A program made the translations under genes and the position numbers. Source: Naumannella halotolerans (GTDB taxonomy: Bacteria > Actinomycetota > Actinomycetes > Propionibacteriales > Propionibacteriaceae). From it: DNA of 64,000 bases. The notes beneath the pieces were generated by a model. That model was given only the letters and a program-made list of their open reading frames with translations, was not told the origin of the DNA and searched no databases. The number at the start of each line of letters is the position of its first letter. The stretch's first letter is position 1. Below are positions 35,118 to 43,169 of the stretch, piece after piece. The stretch spans positions 290,726-354,725 of the forward strand of contig NZ_SOAW01000003.1 in the NCBI RefSeq assembly GCF_004364645.1, in the 5' to 3' direction.

Positions 35118-35918
35118 GTGTCAACTAGCAATGGCGAGCGGATGACGAGGCGGGATCGCCGTCGCCTCGAGACATACGACGAGATAGTCACGGTTGCACG
35201 TGATCTACTCCGTCGTGGCGATGACGCGTCGGTTCGCGCAATTGCAACAGAGATGGGCATGACGCCATCGGCATTGTACCGGTATGTCGAAAGTGTCGCC
35301 GATCTTCACGCCCTGATTGCCCGCAGCGTCTACGAAGACGTCATCACAGCCATGACGCAAGCCGCAGCCCCTTACGACGGAGACCCGTCTGCCAAGTTGG
35401 CGGCCTCCGCCACGGCCTTTCGGCAGTGGGGCCTTAGGAACGCTGCCGAGTTCAAGCTCATCTTCGCAGGGCTCTTGTCCGGGCAATCAGATATGGGCGG
35501 GCCAAGCCACACAGAGTCTACCAGCAGAGACCATGACGGATCCGACCAGTTCGCCAACTACTTCGCCGGCATCTTCATCGAACTATCCGCCGCCAACATG
35601 ATCAACGTTCCCGACTTCACCGACGCGGACGACTCAATGTATGAGCTCATCGTTGGCAGGAAGCGGTCTTCTGGCGAGATGATCGACCTGGGCTCGGGCG
35701 GTCCCGGTGTGATCTGGCTGTTTCAACTTGCCTGGGCTCGGCTCTACGGAGTCGTAATCCTTGAAGTCTTCGGTCTCATAGATCGGGCCATGATCAGTTC
35801 GGGTGCCCTGTTCTTCGTCTTGATGCGAGAAACCTTCCAGAGCCTCGGTCTTCCCGATGACTGGAACCGTCTCCGCGAGATCAGTCGCGCCGTAAGCGAG
35901 GGGCCGGCGAAACCCTGA
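35118..35918 (+). CDS. TetR-family regulator
   Basis: A 266-residue regulator. The HTH reads DASVRAIATEMGMTPSALYR, then YVESVADLHALIARSVYEDV. The C-terminal domain carries LAASATAFRQWGLRNAAEFK, a WHG-type pattern often seen in antibiotic-cluster TetR proteins. GTG 35118 (MSTSNGERMTRR) is chosen because AGGGAG lies nine bases upstream; a TTG at 35109 is the alternative. It converges on, and overlaps, the second SARP gene by 38 bases. The likely role is product- or intermediate-sensing control of export or synthesis. Confidence 0.82.
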   Translation: MSTSNGERMTRRDRRRLETYDEIVTVARDLLRRGDDASVRAIATEMGMTPSALYRYVESVADLHALIARSVYEDVITAMTQAAAPYDGDPSAKLAASATAFRQWGLRNAAEFKLIFAGLLSGQSDMGGPSHTESTSRDHDGSDQFANYFAGIFIELSAANMINVPDFTDADDSMYELIVGRKRSSGEMIDLGSGGPGVIWLFQLAWARLYGVVILEVFGLIDRAMISSGALFFVLMRETFQSLGLPDDWNRLREISRAVSEGPAKP

Positions 35919-36720
35919 TCGGATCTCCCGACCGCAGGTGATCAACCAGCCTATGCACATCGCTGGATGGCGAGATACCGAGATCCTCGTTGAGCCGATC
36001 ACGGAACTCAAGCAAGATCTGGATCCCGGCGAAACGATCACCACCCATCGCATGGGCCACAGCCACCGTCATAACCGCCGCCTCGTCATACGGGTCCTGA
36101 TCAAGCATCGCTAAGGCGCTCGCCAAGGCTTGAGGGAGCATGTCACTGGACAAGTACAGACGCAGCAAAGAGACCCGCGCATCGCGACACGCCCGCTCCT
36201 GAGCTGCTCGGGTATCTGCGAAAGCTTCGGTGTATATGTCCTCTGGAAGGAACACCCTCGCATCAAGTTGGGCCACCGTCTCAAGGTCACGGATCGCCGC
36301 CTCAATGTCGCCGGCCTGACGAGCCTGCCGAGCAGCAGAGATCAGCCGTCGTGCCTGCCAAAAGTCGACCTCCCAGCTACCGCCCGGGTCGAACACGTAG
36401 CCGGCACCGGTCTTCTTTATGAACACCGATGACCGATCTCCACGATCAGGCTCTAGATAGTCACGCAAGGCATGCAGCGTGCGGTTGAGACGATTCCTGG
36501 GGTTCGACTTCCCAGGAGCGATCACGTCTGCAAGCTCATCGGATGAAAAGCTGACCTGAGGGTGGATCAAGAACCACTTCAAGAGCGTACGGGCCGCGGT
36601 AAGGCTCGGCGCAGACCCGCCCGACCCAATCGTCTCGCCGTCACGTAACACCGTGAACGGTCCGAACATCCGAGCTGTATACAACGTCAATGTTCCACCG
36701 GCCTTCACCAACCACAGCAA
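35881..36720 (-). CDS. SARP/BTAD-type transcriptional activator, second copy
   Basis: A 279-residue small SARP. The DNA-binding part shows ARMFGPFTVLRDGETIG, SLTAARTLLKWFLIHPQVSF and LNRTLHALRDYLEP. The BTAD part shows LRLYLSSDMLPQALASALAM, LDQDPYDEAAVMTVA and LNEDLGISPSSDVHRLV. It is divergent from the halogenase-PKS polycistron and faces GGGTCACA direct repeats in the shared region, so it is the best candidate activator of the core operon. Its 3' end overlaps the TetR gene tail to tail. Confidence 0.8.
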   Translation of the reverse strand: MLWLVKAGGTLTLYTARMFGPFTVLRDGETIGSGGSAPSLTAARTLLKWFLIHPQVSFSSDELADVIAPGKSNPRNRLNRTLHALRDYLEPDRGDRSSVFIKKTGAGYVFDPGGSWEVDFWQARRLISAARQARQAGDIEAAIRDLETVAQLDARVFLPEDIYTEAFADTRAAQERACRDARVSLLRLYLSSDMLPQALASALAMLDQDPYDEAAVMTVAVAHAMGGDRFAGIQILLEFRDRLNEDLGISPSSDVHRLVDHLRSGDPIRVSPAPRLRRD

Positions 36721-37032
36721 CCGACCAACCTGATACGAGGGTCACAGTAGCGCGAGCGGCGGGTCACACAGGCAGGTACGTGCAACCAGACCGGCCGTCG
36801 ATCACATCCCATATCGACATGAGCAAGGACCGCTTCCCTGACTCGTAGCTAGGTGAGCATCCACCCTTCTCAGCCACCACACCAGGGACCGGTCCACCCG
36901 CTACACATCGTCACGAGGCAGAGATCGCCAGGTACCGCCAAGACCGGGCAACGTTCGCCTAGATTCCACGACGAGTAAGAGACACCGAAGTGGGAGAGAT
37001 CAAGGTAGCGACATCAAACAGCTGGAGGTGTC
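36721..37032. promoter_or_regulatory. divergent promoter region with SARP-type direct repeats
   Basis: The 312 bases between the second SARP gene and the core operon hold no gene. GGGTCACA occurs at 36739-36746 and 36761-36768, exactly 22 bases apart, two DNA turns. SARPs bind direct repeats with 11- or 22-base phase, so this may be a binding site. The repeats lie close to the SARP start and about 265 bases from the halogenase start. GGAGGT at 37023-37028 is the ribosome binding site of the first halogenase gene. Confidence 0.5.
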
Positions 37033-38874
37033 ATGGCCGACTCAAGCCATCACAAGATCAACGGGCTTACCCACGATCAACGGCGAAAGCTGCTGCAGCA
37101 GCTCCGCGAGAAGACATCGGAAGGTGCCTCACGCGACCAACACTCATCCAATGAGCCTAACGAGAAGGCGCAAGCCATCTCGAACGACTCACTCGACACG
37201 CTCATCATCGGAGGAGGCGTTGCCGGGATGACATTGGCGCTGCAACTGAAACAAGAGCGTCCAGAAACTTCCATCGCCCTCGTCGAACGTGCAAGCTACC
37301 CAGTTCGAGAGAGTGCCCACAAGGTGGGCGAGTCGACAGTGGAGATCGCAGCCCACTACCTACGTGACGTACTCGAGATGAACGAGCATCTCGAGCAAGA
37401 GCAAATCCGAAAGTTCGGTCTGCGGATGTTCTTTGAACACGAGGGAAACACCGACATCGCGGACCGGCGGGAACTGGGCGGATCAGAGTTCCCCCTACTG
37501 GCCACCTACCAGCTCGACCGAGGCCGCCTGGAAAACGAGCTTGCCCGGCGGTGCGACCAGGCCGGCGTCACCATGATCACCGGGCGCGTCACTGATCTCG
37601 AGTTGAATAGCGGACAAGACGATCACAGCATCACGATCAGCGGGCGCGCCGCCGCAATCAGAGCCAAATGGGTCGTGGATGCCACAGGCCGCGGATGCGT
37701 CCTGCGGCGCAAGCTGAGAAAAGAATCGATTCCCAACGGTCATCACGCGAACGCAGCGTGGTTCCGAATCGACCATCCGATCGACATCAACCTCTGGACT
37801 GCCGACACCGTTTGGCAAGAACGAGTCCAAGCCGGAGACCGCTCCAAATCCACTGTGCACCTGATGGGGGAGGGGTACTGGGTGTGGCTCATCAGACTCG
37901 CCTCTGGTGCGACCAGCGTCGGGATAGTTGCCTCCGACGAACACCACGAGTTCGACGGATTCAACCGCCTCGACAAGGCACTCGCATGGCTAGAGCGTCG
38001 AGAACCGCAATGCGCCGAAGTTGTCGAGAAGCATCGGGACCGCATCCTCGACTTCCGGGTGATGCGCGACTACTCCTACTCTTGTGATCAGGTCTTCTCT
38101 GGTACCGAACGATGGGCAATCACCGGCGAAGCGGGCATCTTCCTCGACCCGCTCTACTCGCCGGGCCTTGACCAGGTCGCGATCAGCAACAGCCTGGCCT
38201 GTGATCTGATCACCAAGTCCCTGGGCGGCACCGATGTAGCCGGGACGGCAACCGCTTACAACAAGCTCTACCTCACCGTCGCTGACATCTGGCTAGGCAT
38301 CTACAAGGGCCAGTATGGGCTTCTTGGGAACGCTTCGGTGATGACAGCAAAGGTGATCTGGGACACCGCCTTCTACTGGGCAGTCTTCGGGTTCCTGTTC
38401 TTCCACGGCCGATTCCTCAACGTAGGAACCAACCAAAGCATGATCAACGACCTGGAAGGCCTGACCTACCTTTCCAACCGTGTGCAGCAGCTCTTCCGCG
38501 AGTGGGAGGGCATAGAGCCCCGGGGCGCCGCTGGCGATTTCGTCGACCTGTACACCCCACTGAACTTCATGGTCGATCTGCACCACGTCATGGCCGAAGA
38601 CTGCGACGACATTCCAAAGCGACTGGCAGAGAACCGAGCAGTCCTCGAGCAACTCGCAGGGCAGCTAGTCGACACGATCATTCGAGAGCACGCAGAAGAC
38701 AGCTCCGACCAGGTCATTGCCACAGTCCAAGGGTGGCAACGAGACCCCATGGTCTCAGCGCTGCGGCGGACCCATCGCGCCCGCCGCAACGGATCACCCA
38801 CCTCCGACGGCTGGATAAGGACTTCGCGAAACACACAAGAGAAAGGGGACCTTCATGAAGCAGGAGCAGCATGA
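37033..38874 (+). CDS. FADH2-dependent halogenase-like flavoprotein, copy 1
   Basis: A 613-residue member of the tryptophan-halogenase superfamily. The FAD loop is IIGGGVAGMTLALQL, then AHKVGESTVEIAAHYLRDVL. A Lys in the place of the halogenase catalytic Lys is K127 (RKFGLRMFF). The WxWxIP motif reads W283-V-W-L-I-R288, so the final Pro is replaced. GEAGIFLDPLYSPGLD is the second FAD block. The long C-terminal region (EWEGIEPRGAAG ...) is shared by all three copies. Its first 30 residues (GLTHDQRRKLLQQLR) form a basic helix also found in the thioesterase. It overlaps copy 2 by 20 bases. Substrate is probably carrier-bound or hydrophobic. Confidence 0.82.
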   Translation: MADSSHHKINGLTHDQRRKLLQQLREKTSEGASRDQHSSNEPNEKAQAISNDSLDTLIIGGGVAGMTLALQLKQERPETSIALVERASYPVRESAHKVGESTVEIAAHYLRDVLEMNEHLEQEQIRKFGLRMFFEHEGNTDIADRRELGGSEFPLLATYQLDRGRLENELARRCDQAGVTMITGRVTDLELNSGQDDHSITISGRAAAIRAKWVVDATGRGCVLRRKLRKESIPNGHHANAAWFRIDHPIDINLWTADTVWQERVQAGDRSKSTVHLMGEGYWVWLIRLASGATSVGIVASDEHHEFDGFNRLDKALAWLERREPQCAEVVEKHRDRILDFRVMRDYSYSCDQVFSGTERWAITGEAGIFLDPLYSPGLDQVAISNSLACDLITKSLGGTDVAGTATAYNKLYLTVADIWLGIYKGQYGLLGNASVMTAKVIWDTAFYWAVFGFLFFHGRFLNVGTNQSMINDLEGLTYLSNRVQQLFREWEGIEPRGAAGDFVDLYTPLNFMVDLHHVMAEDCDDIPKRLAENRAVLEQLAGQLVDTIIREHAEDSSDQVIATVQGWQRDPMVSALRRTHRARRNGSPTSDGWIRTSRNTQEKGDLHEAGAA

Positions 38875-40546
38875 GGTCGACGTCCTAATCATCGGCGGCG
38901 GGATCGCCGGACTGACTCTCAGCATCCAGCTCCTTCGAGAGCGGCCCACACTGAATGTCGCTGTCATCGAGCGCCAGTTCCATCCCGTAGCAGAAGCTGC
39001 CCACAAGGTCGGGGAGTCCAGCGTCGAGATGCAAGCCCACTACCTGCGGACTGTGCTGGGACTACAACAACACATGGACAACGAACAGCTCCACAAGTTC
39101 GGTCTCCGAATCTTCATCGAGAACGGTGACAACACCGACATCGCCCGACGCGTGGAATACGGGCAGATCACCCATGCTCCGTTGCCGGCCTACCAGATCG
39201 ATCGTGGGCGGCTAGAGAACCATCTCGCCAAGCACGCTGAAGAACTAGGTGCGACTGTGCTGACTGGAGAGCAGGTGCGGCAGATCAACCTACTTCCCGA
39301 CCAAGAACGCCACCAGGTGACAGTCTTTGGAGAAAGCCACCAGATCGACTTTGCACCACGGTGGCTGATCGATGCCTCTGGTCGAGCCTCGGTCCTCAAA
39401 CGAAAACTGAACCTTCAACGACCCGTAGGCCACACAATGAACGCGAGTTGGCTACGGATCGACGCCGAGATCGACGTCGAAAGCTGGTCGCAAGACCCCA
39501 GCTGGAAGGAGCGGGTCCCGTCCGGCCTGCGCCGACTGTCGACAAACCATCTCATGGGACACGGCTACTGGGTATGGCTGATCCCGCTGTCATCGGGCGC
39601 AACCAGTATCGGGATCGTTGCTGACCCACGCATTCACCCACACGCCACCTTCAACACTCTCGACAAAGCCATCTCCTGGCTAAGCCAGCGAGAGCCACAA
39701 TGCGCCGAAGAGATCCGAGACCACATCGACCAGGTGCTCGACTTCCGGGTGATGGCCAACTACGCCTACGGCGCCCAGCAAGTCTACTCCGCGGACCGTT
39801 GGTGCCTGACCGGCGAGGCGGGAGTATCGATAGATCCGCTCTACTCCTCAGGCGGCGACCTGATGGGGATCAGCAACGGCCTGATCACTGATCTCGTGCT
39901 CAACGATCTTGATGGCGGCCAGGATCGTTCCATCATCCACAACCAGGTCTACCTGCTACTCAGCCAGATCTGGCTAGTCGCCTACGAGGATCTGTACCCG
40001 GTGATGGGCAACGCCCAAGTCATGGTGGCGAAGGTCATCTGGGACACGATCATCTACTGGGCCGTGCCCGGTTTGCTGTACTTTCATGATCGACTCAAGA
40101 CCTTGTCTGAGGACCTTGGATCCTTGGAGTCGCTCTACCGCACATGGGAACTACACACCCGAGTGCAGCAGTTCTTCCGCGAGTGGCACGCAGTCGATAA
40201 CCCGGAAGCAAGCGACGTCTTCGCAGACCCCTACTCCCTCATGGAGTTCCTCGTTGATCTCCACACTGGAATGGATGCGGGCCTGCCACCTGACGAGCTG
40301 ACCGAGCAGGTCGTGAAGAACGTGACCCTGCTCGAGCAACTGTCCGGCCAGCTGTTCGCCGTCGCTAGCGCACGGCTAGATGGTCTCGCAGATCCTCGCG
40401 CTCATGCCCAGGCAAAGGCATGGCGTACCGAGCCCACGACATCTGAACTGATTGCGAAACACCGAAAGCTCAACGAGACAAATCCGATCAACCCATCCTG
40501 GGTCTCCCTCGGATACGACACCGACACGGTACGAGAGGCAGGATGA
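38855..40546 (+). CDS. FADH2-dependent halogenase-like flavoprotein, copy 2
   Basis: A 563-residue paralogue of the flanking genes. FAD loop LIIGGGIAGLTLSIQLL; AHKVGESSVEMQAHYLRTVL; candidate catalytic Lys K81 in HKFGLRIF; complete WxWxIP as W239-V-W-L-I-P244; second FAD block TGEAGVSIDPLYSSGGD. It lacks the basic N-terminal helix of copy 1. The intact WxWxIP and Lys make it a credible halogenase. It overlaps copy 3 by four bases. Confidence 0.84.
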   Translation: MKQEQHEVDVLIIGGGIAGLTLSIQLLRERPTLNVAVIERQFHPVAEAAHKVGESSVEMQAHYLRTVLGLQQHMDNEQLHKFGLRIFIENGDNTDIARRVEYGQITHAPLPAYQIDRGRLENHLAKHAEELGATVLTGEQVRQINLLPDQERHQVTVFGESHQIDFAPRWLIDASGRASVLKRKLNLQRPVGHTMNASWLRIDAEIDVESWSQDPSWKERVPSGLRRLSTNHLMGHGYWVWLIPLSSGATSIGIVADPRIHPHATFNTLDKAISWLSQREPQCAEEIRDHIDQVLDFRVMANYAYGAQQVYSADRWCLTGEAGVSIDPLYSSGGDLMGISNGLITDLVLNDLDGGQDRSIIHNQVYLLLSQIWLVAYEDLYPVMGNAQVMVAKVIWDTIIYWAVPGLLYFHDRLKTLSEDLGSLESLYRTWELHTRVQQFFREWHAVDNPEASDVFADPYSLMEFLVDLHTGMDAGLPPDELTEQVVKNVTLLEQLSGQLFAVASARLDGLADPRAHAQAKAWRTEPTTSELIAKHRKLNETNPINPSWVSLGYDTDTVREAG

Positions 40547-42291
40547 TGAATACGGCAGGAGCCGGCTCACCGCTGTCGTTGGTCAACGCCCACGTAGACG
40601 TCGTCATTCTAGGCGGCGGAATCGCGGGTCTCACACTGGCTCTTCAGCTGTGCCAGAGCCGTCCCCAACTGAGCGTAGTCGTCGCAGAGAAGGTCACCCC
40701 CCCAATCCCTGAGGCTGCGCACAAGGTGGGGGAGTCCACCGTTGAGATCGCTGCGCACTACCTACGGGACGTACTGGGGCTGGCAGACCATCTCGACCAA
40801 GAGCACCTAAACAAGTTTGGCCTGCGCGTGTTCTTCAGCGACGGTGACAACACCGACATCTCCCGCCGCCGCGAACTTGGGCACGCCGTAGCGCCGCCGC
40901 AGAAGGTGGGAACCTTCCAGATCGACAGAGGCCGAATTGAGAACGCGCTGACTCAGATGGTCTCCGAGCTTCCCCAAGTGACCATGCTCAATGCGACCAC
41001 CGCTATCGAAGTCTTGATGGACGACGAAGCCGACCATGTAGTGACGCTCCGCTCAGGAGCCGCCGACCGCCAGGTGCGATCGCGGTGGGTTATCGACTCA
41101 ACCGGGCGTGCAGCCTTCATCAAACGCAAACTGGGCCTATCAGAGAAGGTAGGTCATCGCGCGAACGCAGTCTGGCTGAGAGTAGCCACCGACATCGACG
41201 TCGATGATTGGTCGAGCGACGCCGAATGGCACGACCGTATCCGTGAGAGTTGCCGGCGTCTGTCCACCAACCATCTCATGGGCCACGGCTACTGGGTGTG
41301 GATCATCCCTCTCGCCTCAGGCGCCACCAGCATCGGAATCGTCACAGATCCCGATATCCACAAGTTCGCAGACCTCAACAGCCTCGAGAAGGCGATTGCC
41401 TGGCTCGACACCCATGAGCCCCAGTGCGCTACAGCGGTCAGGTCCCAGCTATCGAGAGTGCTCGACTTCCGCGTGATGCATGACTACGCATTCGGCGCAT
41501 CGCAGGTCTTCTCGGCAGACCGGTGGTGCCTGGCTGGCGATGCTGGAATCTTCCTCGATCCGCTGTACTCGCCCGGGATGGATCTCATCGCGATCAGCAA
41601 CGGCCTCATCGTCGACCTCATCGACCGAGATTACAGAGGGGAAAACATCGAGGAGACATGCGCCATCCACAACGAGATGTTCAAGATCATTACCGACGGG
41701 TGGATCCAGATCTACGCCGGACAGTACCCAACAATGGGGAACTCCCGGATCATGATTGCGAAGATCGTTTGGGACACCGCAGCGTACTGGGCGGTGCCCG
41801 GACTGCTCTACTTTCACGATCTGTTCAAACGACTCGTCGACCACCCACAGATCGTGACAGGACTCGCCCAGTTCAGCGTCACCAGCAAGGCTATCCAAGC
41901 GTTCTTCCGGCAATGGGCAGCAGTAGCCCACTCTGATCCAACTAGCCACGACCAGGGCGAACCCTTCCTGAGCTTCTACGACTTCGAGTTCATGGCTCCA
42001 CTGCACAGCGGGATGACGGCCGAACACCCCGATGAGGAGCTCACCAAGAAGTTCCAAGAGAACGTCGAACTCGTCGAGTTCCTGTCGGGACAACTCATCG
42101 CCACCGTGTTCGAGGAATGGACTTCGAGCTCCGCCACGACGCAACAACGTGAACAGGTCACGCAGTGGAAGGAGTCGCCGTTGCTGACATCACTGCTGGA
42201 AACCTTCGAACGTCTCCGCGACACAGTGATGATCGATCCAGGTTGGATCACCGGGCATAAGTCACGGCAGCTCTGCAGCAAGGACACATGA
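40543..42291 (+). CDS. FADH2-dependent halogenase-like flavoprotein, copy 3
   Basis: A 582-residue paralogue. FAD loop VILGGGIAGLTLALQLC; AHKVGESTVEIAAHYLRDVL; candidate Lys K91 in NKFGLRVFF; complete WxWxIP as W251-V-W-I-I-P256; AGDAGIFLDPLYSPGMD. It is closest to copies 1 and 2 over the whole length, so the three arose by tandem duplication. Its stop overlaps the thioesterase ATG (42288) by four bases. No flavin reductase of the usual small type is next to it; reduced FAD must come from elsewhere. Confidence 0.84.
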   Translation: MMNTAGAGSPLSLVNAHVDVVILGGGIAGLTLALQLCQSRPQLSVVVAEKVTPPIPEAAHKVGESTVEIAAHYLRDVLGLADHLDQEHLNKFGLRVFFSDGDNTDISRRRELGHAVAPPQKVGTFQIDRGRIENALTQMVSELPQVTMLNATTAIEVLMDDEADHVVTLRSGAADRQVRSRWVIDSTGRAAFIKRKLGLSEKVGHRANAVWLRVATDIDVDDWSSDAEWHDRIRESCRRLSTNHLMGHGYWVWIIPLASGATSIGIVTDPDIHKFADLNSLEKAIAWLDTHEPQCATAVRSQLSRVLDFRVMHDYAFGASQVFSADRWCLAGDAGIFLDPLYSPGMDLIAISNGLIVDLIDRDYRGENIEETCAIHNEMFKIITDGWIQIYAGQYPTMGNSRIMIAKIVWDTAAYWAVPGLLYFHDLFKRLVDHPQIVTGLAQFSVTSKAIQAFFRQWAAVAHSDPTSHDQGEPFLSFYDFEFMAPLHSGMTAEHPDEELTKKFQENVELVEFLSGQLIATVFEEWTSSSATTQQREQVTQWKESPLLTSLLETFERLRDTVMIDPGWITGHKSRQLCSKDT

Positions 42292-43169
42292 TGACCGACA
42301 CTGTGCGCACACCCCCATCGGACCTCGCAGGGCTCGACCCGACCGCACGCCGACGCCTACTCCAGCGACTCCGTCGCCATCGCGACTCGGGACTGTGGTT
42401 TCTCCCATCAGGAGCGCTGCACGCTGACCCGAAAATGGATCTGTTCTGCTTTCCCTACGCCGGAGCGGGGGCCTCAATCTATCGCCAATGGCAGCGTGCA
42501 GCCGGCGGAGATCGTCGGTTCCGGATAGTCCCGATCCAGCTACCGGGTAGAGAAAACCGGCTCAACGAGCAGCCCTACCGACGTATGGCCGATCTTGTTG
42601 ACGACTTCATCTATGCGATGGTCCCAATGATCAGCAAACCGTTCGCGTTCTTCGGGCACTCAATGGGGGCACTCACGGCCTACGAGGTCGCCTGCGCCCT
42701 TCGCGACCGTGGCATGCCCCAGCCCGCACGCCTGCTGCTGAGTGCGTTCCGTGCACCACACCTGCCTTCGGCAAACATCAAGATCTATCACCTACCCGAT
42801 GAAGTTCTGAAGATCGTTCTCGCAAAAGACGGCATCTCACCCGACGTGCTGGCCAGTGAGGAACTCATGCGAGCACTGCTCCCGACTTTGCGCGCGGACC
42901 TGGAACTCTGCGACACCTACGAACACGTCCCCAGGCAGCCCCTCGACGTCCCGATATCTGCATACGGCGGAGAACAAGACATTCGGGTCCACCCCGAAGA
43001 CCTCGCCGGCTGGTGTGAACACACCACTTCAACATTCGACTTGACCACATACCCAGGCGATCACTTCTACCTTCAGCCCGCTATGGATGAGCTCGTCAAG
43101 GACGTACGGCTGCGCCTCAGCTCTTCATTCCACACCCAAACACCGATCCACGGAGGTGACGTCGCATGA
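42288..43169 (+). CDS. type II thioesterase (alpha/beta hydrolase)
   Basis: A 293-residue editing or release thioesterase. The nucleophile is in FFGHSMGALTAYE, the acid probably in GGEQDIRVHPED and the His in YPGDHFYLQP. The lead strand is DLFCFPYAGAGASIYRQW. Type II thioesterases clear stalled chains from the ACP or may release the final chain. A basic N-terminal extension (GLDPTARRRLLQRLRR, residues 15-30) is unusual for the family and matches halogenase copy 1. The stop overlaps the PKS start by four bases. Confidence 0.87.
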   Translation: MMTDTVRTPPSDLAGLDPTARRRLLQRLRRHRDSGLWFLPSGALHADPKMDLFCFPYAGAGASIYRQWQRAAGGDRRFRIVPIQLPGRENRLNEQPYRRMADLVDDFIYAMVPMISKPFAFFGHSMGALTAYEVACALRDRGMPQPARLLLSAFRAPHLPSANIKIYHLPDEVLKIVLAKDGISPDVLASEELMRALLPTLRADLELCDTYEHVPRQPLDVPISAYGGEQDIRVHPEDLAGWCEHTTSTFDLTTYPGDHFYLQPAMDELVKDVRLRLSSSFHTQTPIHGGDVA

